64,000 nt of DNA. Source: Micromonospora sp. C95 (lineage in GTDB: Bacteria; Actinomycetota; Actinomycetes; Mycobacteriales; Micromonosporaceae). Numbering within the stretch: the stretch's first letter is position 1; each line of letters begins with the position of its first letter. The position numbers and the translations under genes are program-made. Below are positions 25,304-34,059 of this stretch, one piece after another. The DNA lies in NCBI RefSeq assembly GCF_018070465.1, contig NZ_JAGPXT010000010.1, forward strand, positions 124,001 to 188,000, written 5' to 3'. The notes under the pieces are model-generated. The model was not told the DNA's origin and did no database searches. It saw nothing but the letters and a program-made list of their open reading frames with translations.

Positions 25304-26740
25304 ATGAGCGAGTTCGGGGCGGCCGAGGCGGCCGTGCAGGCGGCGCTGGACGCGGGTGCCCGCTACGCCGACGTCCGGGTGATGCACCGGCGCTACGAGT
25401 CGATGACCGCCCGCAACGGCGACATCGAGTCGCTGACCCAGGACGAGAGCGTCGGTCTGGGCGTACGCGCGCTTGTCGGTTCCAGCTGGGGCTTCCACGC
25501 CGTACCGGAGCTGTCCGACCGGGCCGCGCGCGACGCCGGCCACCGGGCCGCGCGGACCGCGGCGGCAAGTGCGCTGGTTCCGGGCCCGCCCGTCGACCTG
25601 GTCGCGGTCACCCCGGTCACGGCGAGTTGGTCCGCGCCCTGCGCGGTCGATCCGCTCGGCGTCTCCCTCGCCGTCAAGGGTGACCTGCTGGTGGCCGCGA
25701 CCCGCACCATGGCCGAGCACGGCGCCGACCTCGCCGAGGGGCTCTACCAGGTCTGGGACACCGCGAAGTGGTTCGTCTCCAGCGAGGGACACCGCATCGA
25801 CCAGCGCATCCGTGAGTGCGGCGGCGGCATCTCGGCCACCTCTGTCGGTGCCGACGAGACCCAGCGCCGGTCCTGGCCGAGCTACCGCGGTCAGTACGGC
25901 ACCACCGGCTGGGAGCTTGTCGACTCGCTGGAGCTGACCGCCCATGCGGCACGGATCGCCGAGGAGTCCCGGGCGCTGCTGACCGCACCGCTCTGCCCCA
26001 CCGGAGAGACCGACCTGATCCTCGGTGGCGAGCAGTTGGCCCTGCAGATCCACGAGTCGGTCGGGCACGCCATCGAGCTGGACCGGATCCTCGGCTGGGA
26101 GGCGGCCTTCGCCGGCACCTCATGGCTGGATCTCGCGCAGCTCGGCTCGCTGCGCTACGGCTCCGAGCTGATGACCATCACCATCGACCCGACAATTCCC
26201 GGCGCGCTGGGCAGTTTCGGCTACGACGACGAGGGCTCACCGGCGGTCAAGCGCGACGCGGTGCGGGACGGCCGTTGGGTGGGTGTGCTGGCGGGCCGGG
26301 ACTCGGCCGCCGTCGCGGGCCTCGACCACGGCGGCAGCGTACGCGCCGACGGGTGGGCGCGGCTGCCGATGGTGCGGATGACGAACGTGGGCTTGGAGCC
26401 CGGTCCGCACACCCTGGAGGAGATCGTCGCCGCCACCGACAACGGGGTGCTGATGGACGTCAACCGGTCCTGGTCCATCGACGACAAACGGCTGAACTTC
26501 CAGTTCGGCTGCGAGATCGGCTGGGAGATCCGCAACGGCCGGCGCGGACGGATGCTGCGCAACCCGACCTACACCGGCATCGGCCCGCTGTTCTGGCGTT
26601 CGATGGACATGCTCTCGTCGGAGACGGTGCCGTGGGGCACCCCGAACTGCGGCAAGGGCCAGCCCGGCCAGATCGGGCACACCGGGCACCCGTCGGCACC
26701 GGCCCGCTTCCGCAACGTCCGGGTTGGGGTACGCGCATGA
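25304..26740 (+). CDS. tldD: TldD-family metalloprotease subunit
   Basis: TldD pairs with TldE (PmbA) to form a zinc protease that degrades unfolded peptides and, in known systems, trims modified peptides. The 478-aa protein carries the metal motif HESVGH (residues 250-255) with surrounding LALQIHESVGHAIELDR. The conserved Cys of the metal site is in GTPNCGKGQPGQ near the C-terminus. The N-terminal domain has the usual ARYADVRV and GLGVRALV elements. It starts 35 bp after the Uma2 relic and is followed by tldE with 73 bp between. Confidence 0.92.
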   Translation: MSEFGAAEAAVQAALDAGARYADVRVMHRRYESMTARNGDIESLTQDESVGLGVRALVGSSWGFHAVPELSDRAARDAGHRAARTAAASALVPGPPVDLVAVTPVTASWSAPCAVDPLGVSLAVKGDLLVAATRTMAEHGADLAEGLYQVWDTAKWFVSSEGHRIDQRIRECGGGISATSVGADETQRRSWPSYRGQYGTTGWELVDSLELTAHAARIAEESRALLTAPLCPTGETDLILGGEQLALQIHESVGHAIELDRILGWEAAFAGTSWLDLAQLGSLRYGSELMTITIDPTIPGALGSFGYDDEGSPAVKRDAVRDGRWVGVLAGRDSAAVAGLDHGGSVRADGWARLPMVRMTNVGLEPGPHTLEEIVAATDNGVLMDVNRSWSIDDKRLNFQFGCEIGWEIRNGRRGRMLRNPTYTGIGPLFWRSMDMLSSETVPWGTPNCGKGQPGQIGHTGHPSAPARFRNVRVGVRA

Positions 26741-26813
26741 CCGGCCGCCAGCCGACGACTCGACGATGTGCGGTGGTGGCGCCGCACGGCGTCGCCGATC
26801 CCGGGGAGGCGGC

Positions 26814-28262
26814 GTGAGTCGCGCGCCGATGCGGGCCGGTGACACCGAGTTGGACATCGCCGGCCGGGTGGTGGATCTGGTCACCCGGCTGGCCGGGCCG
26901 GCCGCGCAGGCGGAGGTGACGGTGACCCGGGTCGAGTCGGCGTTGACCCGGTTCGCCAACTCGGCGATCCACCAGAACGTGGCCGCGTCCGCCGTGGACG
27001 TCCGGCTGCGGGTCCACCTGGCCGGCCGTACCGCCACCGGCAGCGGAAACGCCGTCACCACCGACGGGTTGCGCGCGCTGGTGGAGCGGGTGCTGACGGC
27101 GGCCCGGTTCACTCCGCCGGATCCGGCCTGGCCGGGACTCACCCCCGCGACACCGGTGGCGCCCGTCCCGGACTGGGACCCGGCCATCGCCCACGCCGGA
27201 CCGGAGCAACGGGCCGCCCTGGTCCGGGCGTTCGTCGACGCGGCCGCCGGGTTGACCACCGCCGGATACTGCCGCACGGGTTACCGCGTCACGGCCTTCG
27301 CCAACTCGGCCGGCCACTCGGCTCAGGGGCAGGCGGCCGAGGCGGCGATGGACGGCATCGCCCGGGCCGGCGGCGCGGACGGCACGGCCCGCCAGCACGT
27401 CGATCGGCTCGCCGACCTCGACGGCACCGGCCTTGGGCGGGAGGCCGCCGCGAAGGCGCGGGCGGCGGTCCACCCGGTCGAGCTGCCCCCCGGACGCTAT
27501 CCGGTGGTGTTTGAGCCGGCTGCCGTCGCGGACCTGCTGGAGAACCTGGCCTGGTACGGCTTCAACGGCCGGCGGTACGCCGAACGTCAGTCGTTCGCCG
27601 CTCCCGGCGTGGCCCAGTTCGATCGTGCGGTCACCCTGGTCGACGATCCGCTCGCCGCCTCGGGGCTGTCGTTCGACCTGGAGGGCACCCCGACCCGGGC
27701 ACTGACCCTGGTGGACGCGGGCACCACACGCGCCGTCACCCACGACCGGCGCAGCGCCGCCGAGCTGGGCGTCGCTTCGACCGGCCACGCCTGGGCCGGC
27801 AGCCCCACCTTCGGCCCGATCCCCCGCAACCTGCGCCTCGCCCCTGCCGGCACGGCGGGCGCAGCCGACCCGACGGGCGTTTTCCTGGCTGGCGGTCAAG
27901 GGCTCGGCGGCCCGGCAGTGGACGGTGCGATCGGCGATCCGGACACCGCCGCCCTGGTTTCCCGGATGGGCCGCGGCCTGCTGGTCAGCGACCTCTGGTA
28001 CACCCGGGTCCTGGATCCGTTGAGTCTGGTCGTCACCGGCCTGACCCGCAACGGGTTGTGGCTGGTCGAGGACGGTCGGATCACCCGGGCGGTCCGCGAT
28101 CTGCGCTTCACCGAGTCGTACCCCCGGGCGCTCGCCCCCGGGGCGGTGCTGGAGCTGGGCCGGCGCGCGGTACGCCTGCCGGACCGGGTGGACGGTGTCT
28201 GGTGGGAGGCCCCGCCACTGCGGTTGGCCTCGTGGAACTTCACCGGCGGGGCGTCCGGCTGA
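26814..28262 (+). CDS. tldE: TldE/PmbA-like partner of TldD
   Basis: The 482-aa product from GTG 26814 sits behind CCGGGGAGGCGGC. It has the TldD/PmbA fold but no HExxxH, as expected for the non-metal partner (PmbA/TldE). Recognisable elements are EVTVTRVESALTRFANSAIHQN, the central PVVFEPAAVADLLENLAWYGFNG and GLLVSDLWYTRVLDP with TGLTRNGLW near the C-terminus. It forms an operon with tldD. No precursor peptide or RiPP gene is visible nearby, so a general proteolytic role is likely. Confidence 0.88.
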   Translation: MSRAPMRAGDTELDIAGRVVDLVTRLAGPAAQAEVTVTRVESALTRFANSAIHQNVAASAVDVRLRVHLAGRTATGSGNAVTTDGLRALVERVLTAARFTPPDPAWPGLTPATPVAPVPDWDPAIAHAGPEQRAALVRAFVDAAAGLTTAGYCRTGYRVTAFANSAGHSAQGQAAEAAMDGIARAGGADGTARQHVDRLADLDGTGLGREAAAKARAAVHPVELPPGRYPVVFEPAAVADLLENLAWYGFNGRRYAERQSFAAPGVAQFDRAVTLVDDPLAASGLSFDLEGTPTRALTLVDAGTTRAVTHDRRSAAELGVASTGHAWAGSPTFGPIPRNLRLAPAGTAGAADPTGVFLAGGQGLGGPAVDGAIGDPDTAALVSRMGRGLLVSDLWYTRVLDPLSLVVTGLTRNGLWLVEDGRITRAVRDLRFTESYPRALAPGAVLELGRRAVRLPDRVDGVWWEAPPLRLASWNFTGGASG

Positions 28263-28521
28263 CCGTTTGTCGATCTTTTCCGCACGCTCGCATATCGATC
28301 TTGGCGAGAGGCTTTCCAAAGTGCGGGACACACGGGACACTGCCTTGCGCGGACGGCCCGCCTAGATCGGCGTAACGTGTGTCACTTAGCTGCTCCGGTA
28401 CGCCGGCGCGGTCGTTGGTGCGCGCATGACGCGACAGGCGGGTGCGGGTTCGCCCGGGTCCGCGTGCCGCCCGTAAGTGTTCCGCCGCCCGTGACAGGGC
28501 CCCGTCAGGGAGACGACGCGA
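28263..28521. other. Intergenic leader of the sdh operon
   Basis: The 259 bp hold no gene I can support. A less GC-rich patch (about 28264-28320) and the CGTAACGTGTGTCACTTAGC segment near 28370-28390 are the most promoter-like parts. The stretch ends in GGGAGACGACGCGA, the RBS of sdhC. Confidence 0.45.
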
Positions 28522-29328
28522 ATGACATCATCGGCAACGAAACCGCGGGGTGTGCGCGCACGCGCCGCCATCGCGGCGAAGACGTTGCGGACGGACCGTT
28601 GGTGGTTTGCCCCGCTGATCACGGTCATCGGGCTCAGCGCGTGGGTAGCGTACGCGACGGTCCGGGTCTTCATGCACAAGTGGTACTGGGTCGAGGACTA
28701 CCACTACCTGACCCCGTTCTACTCCCCGTGCGTGACCGACCGGTGCCTGCCGGAGGCCGCCCACTTCGGGCAGTACCTGCCCGGCTGGTGGATCATCCCG
28801 GACGCCGCGTTCACCCTGCCGTTCCTGCTGCTGTTCCGGCTCACCTGCTACTACTACCGCAAGGCTTACTACCGGTCGTTCTGGCTGTCGCCGCCGGCCT
28901 GCGCGGTGCCCGACGGTCACGCCTCGTACGGTGGCGAGACCCGGTTCCCGCTGATCGTGCAGAACTCGCACCGGTACTTCTTCTACTTCGCCGCGATCAT
29001 CTCGCTGATCAACACCTGGGACGCGATCCTGGCCTTCCACAGCCCCGAGGGCTTCGGCTTCGGGCTGGGCAACCTGATCCTGCTCGGCAACGTGGTCATG
29101 CTCTGGGCGTACACCATCTCCTGCCACTCCTGCCGGCACATCATCGGCGGGCGGCTGAAGACCTTCTCCAAGCATCCCGTCCGCTACCGGGCCTGGGGCT
29201 ACGTCTCCTGGCTCAACGTCCGGCACATGCAGCTCGCCTGGATCACGCTCGGCACGCTGGCCCTGACCGACTTCTACGTCATGGCCGTCTCCGCTGAGTG
29301 GATCTCCGACCTGCGGTTCATCAACTGA
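28522..29328 (+). CDS. sdhC: Succinate dehydrogenase membrane anchor subunit (Sdh1 type)
   Basis: The 268-aa polytopic membrane subunit precedes sdhA and sdhB in the same operon (11-bp gap). About five to six hydrophobic helices are visible (for example residues 32-52, 95-113, 148-166, 180-200, 230-255). Several His lie near membrane faces (NSHRYFFYF, ISCHSCRHIIGG, NVRHMQLAW) and could ligate haem. It resembles Rv0249c of the mycobacterial Sdh1 complex rather than the short SdhC/SdhD pair. There is no separate sdhD, so this single protein probably forms the whole anchor. Confidence 0.86.
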   Translation: MTSSATKPRGVRARAAIAAKTLRTDRWWFAPLITVIGLSAWVAYATVRVFMHKWYWVEDYHYLTPFYSPCVTDRCLPEAAHFGQYLPGWWIIPDAAFTLPFLLLFRLTCYYYRKAYYRSFWLSPPACAVPDGHASYGGETRFPLIVQNSHRYFFYFAAIISLINTWDAILAFHSPEGFGFGLGNLILLGNVVMLWAYTISCHSCRHIIGGRLKTFSKHPVRYRAWGYVSWLNVRHMQLAWITLGTLALTDFYVMAVSAEWISDLRFIN

Positions 29329-29339
29329 GGGCCCCTGAC

Positions 29340-31307
29340 ATGACGACCAATTCTCACCGCGACACGAGCGCTACCACTCGCATCGAACGACACCACTACG
29401 ACGTCGTCGTGATCGGGGCCGGCGGCGCCGGCCTGCGCGCGGCGATCGAGGCGCGGCTGGCCGGCAAGAAGACCGCCATCATCTCGAAGTCGCTGTTCGG
29501 CAAGGCGCACACGGTGATGGCCGAGGGCGGCGCCGCCGCGGCCATGGGCAACGTGAACAGCCGGGACAGCTGGCAGGTGCACTTCCGGGACACCATGCGC
29601 GGCGGCAAGTTCCTCAACAACTTCCGGATGGCGGAGCTGCACGCGAAGGAGTCGCCGCAGCGGATCTGGGAGCTGGAGACCTACGGTGCGCTGTTCGACC
29701 GCACCAAGGACGGGAAGATCTCGCAGCGCAACTTCGGCGGCCACGAGTACCCCCGGCTGGCGCACGTCGGCGACCGGACCGGCCTGGAGCTGATCCGCAC
29801 CCTCCAGCAGAAGATCGTGTCGTTGCAGCAGGAGGACAAGCGCGAGCACGGCTCGTACGACGCACGGATCAAGGTCTTCTCCGAGACCACCATCACCGAG
29901 CTGCTGCTCGACGGCGACCGGGTCGCGGGCGCGTTCGGCTACTACCGGGAGTCCGGCGAGTTCGTCCTCTTCGAAGCGCCCGCCGTGGTGCTCGCCACCG
30001 GTGGCGTCGGTCGGTCCTACAAGGTCACCTCGAATTCGTGGGAGTACACCGGGGACGGCCACGCGCTGGCGCTACGCGCCGGCGCGACTCTGATCAACAT
30101 GGAGTTTCTCCAGTTCCACCCGACCGGGATGGTCTGGCCGGTATCGGTCAAGGGCATCCTGGTCACCGAGTCGGTACGCGGTGACGGTGGCATCCTGAAG
30201 AACTCCGAGGGCAAGCGGTTCATGTTCGACTACGTCCCCGACGTCTTCCGCAAGCAGTACGCGGAGACGCCCGAGGAGGCGGACCGCTGGTACGACGACC
30301 CGGACAACAACCGGCGTCCGCCGGAACTGCTGCCCCGCGACGAGGTCGCCCGGGCGATCAACAGCGAGGTCAAGGCCGGTCGGGGTACGCCGGCCGGCGG
30401 CGTCTACCTGGACATCGCCTCCCGGTTGCCGGCCGAGGAGATCCGTCGTCGTCTGCCGTCGATGCACCACCAGTTCAAGGGGCTGGCCGACGTCGACATC
30501 ACCAAGGAGCCGATGGAGGTCGGTCCGACCTGCCACTACGTGATGGGTGGCGTGGAGGTCGACCCGGACAGCGGCGCCGCGTACGGCGCGGTGCGGGGGC
30601 TGTTCGCCGCCGGTGAGGTCTCCGGCGGCATGCACGGCTCCAACCGGCTGGGCGGCAACTCCCTGTCCGACCTGCTGGTCTTCGGCAAGCGGGCGGGCGG
30701 CCACGCCGCCACCTACGTCGACCAGCTCACCGGCCGCCCCCGGGTGGCGGTGACAGCGGTGGAGACGGCGGTGGAGACCGCCCTGGCGCCGTTGCAGCGG
30801 GACACCGGCGAGAACCCGTACACCCTCCAGCAGGACCTCCAGGCGGTGATGGGGGATCTGGTCGGCATCATCCGGCGGGAGGCCGAACTGGAGGACGCGC
30901 TGGCCCGCCTGGCGGAGTTGCGCGAGCGGGTGGCGAAGGTCAGCGCCGCGGGCGGCCGGCGGTACAACCCGGGCTGGCATCTGGCGCTGGACCTGCGCAA
31001 CATGCTCGTCGTCTCCGAGTGCACCGCGAAGGCGGCGCTGGAGCGGCGCGAGTCGCGCGGCGGGCACACCCGCGAGGACTTCCCCACGATGGATCCGCAG
31101 TGGCGGCGGGTCAACCTGGTCTGCTCGCTGGTGGGCGACACCGTCCGGCTGGAACGCAAGCCGTTGCCGAAGATGCGCTCCGAACTGATCGGTCTGTTCG
31201 ACCGCGCCGAGTTGGCCAAGTACCTCACCGACGAGGAGCTCACCGAGTTCGACGCCCTCGTCGCCGCCGATGCCGCCGCCGCTGACGTCGAGAAGGAGAA
31301 CCGCTGA
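29340..31307 (+). CDS. sdhA: Succinate dehydrogenase flavoprotein subunit
   Basis: The catalytic subunit oxidises succinate to fumarate and passes electrons to SdhB. It has 655 aa from ATG 29340. FAD-binding GAGGAGLRAAIEA lies near residue 27. The covalent-flavin region is KSLFGKAHTVMAEGGAA, with the His-linked FAD position. Substrate and catalytic segments include FLQFHPTGM and TESVRGDGG, with the C-terminal FAD site GSNRLGGNSLSDLLVFG. Its length and sequence match the Rv0248c group. The stop overlaps the sdhB ATG (TGATG). Confidence 0.95.
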   Translation: MTTNSHRDTSATTRIERHHYDVVVIGAGGAGLRAAIEARLAGKKTAIISKSLFGKAHTVMAEGGAAAAMGNVNSRDSWQVHFRDTMRGGKFLNNFRMAELHAKESPQRIWELETYGALFDRTKDGKISQRNFGGHEYPRLAHVGDRTGLELIRTLQQKIVSLQQEDKREHGSYDARIKVFSETTITELLLDGDRVAGAFGYYRESGEFVLFEAPAVVLATGGVGRSYKVTSNSWEYTGDGHALALRAGATLINMEFLQFHPTGMVWPVSVKGILVTESVRGDGGILKNSEGKRFMFDYVPDVFRKQYAETPEEADRWYDDPDNNRRPPELLPRDEVARAINSEVKAGRGTPAGGVYLDIASRLPAEEIRRRLPSMHHQFKGLADVDITKEPMEVGPTCHYVMGGVEVDPDSGAAYGAVRGLFAAGEVSGGMHGSNRLGGNSLSDLLVFGKRAGGHAATYVDQLTGRPRVAVTAVETAVETALAPLQRDTGENPYTLQQDLQAVMGDLVGIIRREAELEDALARLAELRERVAKVSAAGGRRYNPGWHLALDLRNMLVVSECTAKAALERRESRGGHTREDFPTMDPQWRRVNLVCSLVGDTVRLERKPLPKMRSELIGLFDRAELAKYLTDEELTEFDALVAADAAAADVEKENR

Positions 31308-32377
31308 TGGGGACGAAGCGCCAGTTCCGGGTCTGGCGGGGTGACGCCGAGGGTGGCGACCTGCAGGACTACACGGTCGAGGTCAACGAGGGCGAGGTGG
31401 TCCTCGACGTGATCCACCGGTTGCAGGCCACCGACGCGCCCGACCTGGCCTGCCGGTGGAACTGCAAGGCCGGCAAGTGCGGCTCCTGCTCCATGGAGAT
31501 CAACGGGATGCCCAAGCTCGGCTGTATGACCCGGATGTCGACGTTCGAGGAGAACGAGACGATCACGGTGACCCCGCTGCGGACGTTCCCGGTCATCCGC
31601 GACCTGGTCACCGACGTGTCGTTCAACTACGAGAAGGCGCGGGAGACCCCCGCCTTCGCTCCCCCGGCCGATCTGGCTCCCGGCGACTACCGGATGCAGC
31701 AGGTCGACGTGGAGCGCTCGCAGGAGTTCCGCAAGTGCATCGAGTGCTTCCTGTGCCAGAACGTCTGCCACGTGATCCGGGACCACGACGAGAACAAGCA
31801 GGCGTTCTCCGGCCCCCGGTACTTCATCCGGGCCGCGGAGCTGGACATGCACCCGCTGGACACCCGGACCGACCGCAAGGACTACGCGCAGACCGAGCAG
31901 GGGCTCGGCTTCTGCAACATCACCAAGTGCTGCACCGAGGTCTGTCCCGAGCACATCAAGATCACCGACAACGGGATCATCCCCATGAAGGAACGGGTCG
32001 TCGACCGCAGGTACGATCCACTCGTGTGGCTCGGTAGCAAGATCTTCCGGAGGGGTCAGGTGCCTCAGACCAGCGTGACCAGCGGACACTCCCCGGGCGC
32101 GGTGCGCTCCAGCGCCGCGGGCGGCGGCGTTCACTCCCACGCGGGTGGCTCCCACGACGCCCAGGCCGAGATTCAGGCCCAGCAGGGCGTCAACTGGCAC
32201 CGTGAGGTGCCCCACCCGACCGCCCCGGCGGTCGACGCCAGCGGCAAGCTCCCCCTCACGGAGCTAACCTTCGACCGCGCGGCGGCTCCGTCGCCCTTCG
32301 GCGACGACGTCACCTTCCCCCTCCCCCCCGAGCACCTCAACTTCGCCCACCCCGACCAGGACGAGCGCAACCACTAA
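31307..32377 (+). CDS. sdhB: Succinate dehydrogenase iron-sulfur subunit with C-terminal extension
   Basis: The electron-transfer subunit has three clusters: [2Fe-2S] in CRWNCKAGKCGSC with a later Cys (LGC), and [4Fe-4S]/[3Fe-4S] in CIECFLCQNVC and CNITKCCTEVCP. The canonical protein ends near residue 248 (DPLVWLGSKIF). A further roughly 108 residues, rich in Ser, Gly, His and Pro, follow without a stop and end DQDERNH. This tail is longer than the mycobacterial counterpart (about 248 aa). It is the last gene of the operon, followed by a strong terminator. Confidence 0.94.
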   Translation: MGTKRQFRVWRGDAEGGDLQDYTVEVNEGEVVLDVIHRLQATDAPDLACRWNCKAGKCGSCSMEINGMPKLGCMTRMSTFEENETITVTPLRTFPVIRDLVTDVSFNYEKARETPAFAPPADLAPGDYRMQQVDVERSQEFRKCIECFLCQNVCHVIRDHDENKQAFSGPRYFIRAAELDMHPLDTRTDRKDYAQTEQGLGFCNITKCCTEVCPEHIKITDNGIIPMKERVVDRRYDPLVWLGSKIFRRGQVPQTSVTSGHSPGAVRSSAAGGGVHSHAGGSHDAQAEIQAQQGVNWHREVPHPTAPAVDASGKLPLTELTFDRAAAPSPFGDDVTFPLPPEHLNFAHPDQDERNH

Positions 32378-32391
32378 CCACCCGAACATCA

Positions 32392-32423
32392 ACGGGGGCC
32401 GCGGCATCCGCCGCGGCCCCCGT
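32392..32423 (+). terminator. Strong hairpin terminator after sdhB
   Basis: ACGGGGGCCGCGGC-ATCC-GCCGCGGCCCCCGT is a perfect 14-bp stem with a 4-nt loop, 15 bp after the sdhB stop. It is followed by a pyrimidine run (CCCTTTCC). This is typical of high-GC actinobacterial terminators without a long U tract. Confidence 0.85.
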
Positions 32424-32445
32424 CCCTTTCCATCCCAACCCTTGT

Positions 32446-32502
32446 TGATCATGAAGTTATTGCCCCTGCAAGCGCTTACCGCTGGCAACAACTTCATGAT
32501 CA
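32446..32502. repeat. Hairpin repeat element, GATCATGAAGTT family
   Basis: Arms TGATCATGAAGTTATTGCC (32446-32464) and its reverse complement with one mismatch (32484-32502) enclose 19 bp. Base composition is clearly more AT-rich than the flanks. It lies between the sdh terminator and the convergent nudix gene. I believe this type recurs in Micromonosporaceae genomes, which is recalled and not checked. Confidence 0.65.
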
Positions 32503-32537
32503 GCGCAGGGAAGGGTCGGCGCAGGGTCAGCGGGGGA

Positions 32538-32975
32538 TCAGGGGGAGAGGAGGGGGCGGAGGGCGGCGACTATGGGGGCGTCGGCGGGCAGCCAGGTGAC
32601 GGTGTCCAGGTCGGCGGCGGAGAGCCAGCGTAGGGCGGAGTGTTCGAGGGGCTGGGGTTCGTCGTCGTGCAGGAGGCGGGCCGCGTACACCTTGAGGACC
32701 GAGCGGCCGTGCGCCATCCGGACGTCGCGGCCGATTCGCTCGCCGATCTCCACACGTACGGCCAACTCCTCGACGCACTCGCGGGCCAGCGCCGCCGTCT
32801 CACTCTCCCCCGGCTCCACCTTGCCACCCGGAAACTCCCACATGCCCGCCACCTCCGGCGGGGCGGACCTGGCGCAGGCCAGCACCCGCCCTTCGCTGAT
32901 GATGGCCGCGCCAACGATCACCTTCGGATCGCGCCGTGCGGCATTTCCGCCGCCGTTCGCCCGTTCGGTCCGCAC
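32538..32975 (-). CDS. mutT: MutT-like nudix hydrolase (8-oxo-dGTP diphosphatase type)
   Basis: The 145-aa product from GTG 32975 is a cytosolic enzyme predicted to hydrolyse oxidised dGTP and so prevent mutation. The nudix box GGKVEPGESETAALARECVEEL is complete (Gly, Glu, RExxEE core). VIVGAAIISEGRVLACARSAPPEVAGMWEFPGGK is the usual MutT start, and LRWLSAADLDTVTWLPAD is the C-terminal helix region. It is convergent with the sdh operon. Substrate preference is inferred from family only. Confidence 0.88.
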   Translation of the reverse strand: MRTERANGGGNAARRDPKVIVGAAIISEGRVLACARSAPPEVAGMWEFPGGKVEPGESETAALARECVEELAVRVEIGERIGRDVRMAHGRSVLKVYAARLLHDDEPQPLEHSALRWLSAADLDTVTWLPADAPIVAALRPLLSP

Positions 32976-33158
32976 GGGCGTCCAGGGTGCCAGATCAATC
33001 GGCGGTTTGGGTAGCTTGGTCGTCCGTCAGGCCAGGAATACCCGGAAGTGTGGGCGTGGACACCCCCTCCGTGCGACGTAAGACTAGAAGCACCGACAAT
33101 GACACGGGGCGGCGACGATTTGGCCACAAGCCGGCAACGAAGCCTGGGAGGAGCGGTG

Positions 33159-33464
33159 ATGCGTGCGCTGTTTGGCGGTCGGACGAAGCACGACTACCTC
33201 AGCGACGCCCTCACCCTACTGTCCGGTTGGACGCGTGAGGGTGAGCAGATCCGGCGGACTCTCGTCATCGACGACACGCAGCACGCGGCGCTCACCGAGC
33301 GGGTGAAGGTGGTCGCCGACGCACTGCATCTGCGCCCGGAGATCAGCCGGCGCGCCGATCACACCCAGATCCGGGTCGGCCACGGCAACGAGCCCCTCTC
33401 CGAGGGCGAGGTCCTGTTGGCCGCCCGCATCGAGGATGCCTACCGCGCGGTCACCGAGAGCTGA
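33159..33464 (+). CDS. Pterin-4a-carbinolamine dehydratase-like protein lacking the catalytic His pair
   Basis: The 101-aa protein from ATG 33159 (or GTG 33156) follows GGGAGGAGCGGTG. The pattern LLSGWTREGEQIRRTLVID, LHLRPEISRRADHTQIRV and PLSEGEVLLAARIED matches the pterin carbinolamine dehydratase fold (phhB/PCD). The family's HHP catalytic motif reads LRP here, so the dehydration chemistry is probably absent. The small fold may serve as a dimerising or regulatory module. It is followed closely by a PH-domain gene on the same strand. Confidence 0.7.
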   Translation: MRALFGGRTKHDYLSDALTLLSGWTREGEQIRRTLVIDDTQHAALTERVKVVADALHLRPEISRRADHTQIRVGHGNEPLSEGEVLLAARIEDAYRAVTES

Positions 33465-33493
33465 ACTGGCGGACGCTGCCTACCGTGGGCGTC

Positions 33494-33856
33494 ATGGCCA
33501 ACGCGACCTATGACCGCAAGGAACAGTTCCAGCAGATCCAGAGCGGCCTGCTCGACGGTGAACAGATCATCGCGGTCTACGACGCCGTCGGTACCGGCAC
33601 CGGGTTCATCGGGCTGACCGATCGGCGCGTCATCATCCAGGACCGCTCGTTCGTCGGCAAGAAGTACGCGATCACCAGCATTCCGTACACGAAGATCACC
33701 AGCGTGAGTGTGGTCAGCAACAAGTCCTGGGGCGGCTCGTTCTTCTCCACCGGCGCGATCGCCATCCACGTCGGCACCCACACCTACGAGGTGGAGTTTC
33801 GGGGCGACCAGAAGAGCCACCACGTGCACAACGTCATCCTGCACTACATCAGCTGA
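33494..33856 (+). CDS. Bacterial PH-domain (YokE-like) protein
   Basis: The 120-aa soluble protein from ATG 33494 (MANATYDRKEQFQQIQSGLLDGEQI) has the bacterial pleckstrin-homology type fold. Features are the helix followed by EQIIAVYDAVGTGTGFIGLTDRRVIIQDRSFVGKKYAITSIPYTKITSVSV, typical of PH_YokE/bPH families. No signal or membrane segment is seen. The function is unknown; such domains often mediate protein contacts or envelope stress responses. It lies 29 bp after the dehydratase-like gene. Confidence 0.8.
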   Translation: MANATYDRKEQFQQIQSGLLDGEQIIAVYDAVGTGTGFIGLTDRRVIIQDRSFVGKKYAITSIPYTKITSVSVVSNKSWGGSFFSTGAIAIHVGTHTYEVEFRGDQKSHHVHNVILHYIS

Positions 33857-33930
33857 TCGGTGAATTGCAGTTGCCGCCGGCCATCGATACCGATTGACTG
33901 ACGAGCCAGCCGAACGGAGGGAGCGACGAC

Positions 33931-34041
33931 ATGAGGCACAGCACGACGCCCAGGCAGCGAGTAGGCATCGTCAACCCCATCGAATCGAGGCTTCGTGCGT
34001 ACGTGGGAATCATCGAAGAAGGCGCCGTGCGGCGCCGGTAG
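33931..34041 (+). CDS. Possible 36-aa peptide upstream of a methyltransferase gene
   Basis: ATG 33931 follows GGAGGGAGCGACGAC, a very good Shine-Dalgarno with normal spacing. The 36-codon frame (MRHSTTPRQRVGIVNPIES, then RLRAYVGIIEEGAVRRR) ends 18 bp before the methyltransferase ATG, and its last codons overlap a GGCGCC-GTGC-GGCGCC hairpin. Codon use is less GC3-biased than neighbours. It could be a leader peptide, a relic or a chance ORF. Confidence 0.35.
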   Translation: MRHSTTPRQRVGIVNPIESRLRAYVGIIEEGAVRRR

Positions 34042-34059
34042 CAACGACGGAGGCCGCTG

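Noticed and set aside
25304..28262. TldD-TldE considered as part of a RiPP (modified peptide) cluster
   Set aside because: No precursor peptide, cyclase or other maturation gene is next to the pair; the 48-aa ORF before it resembles Uma2 ends instead.
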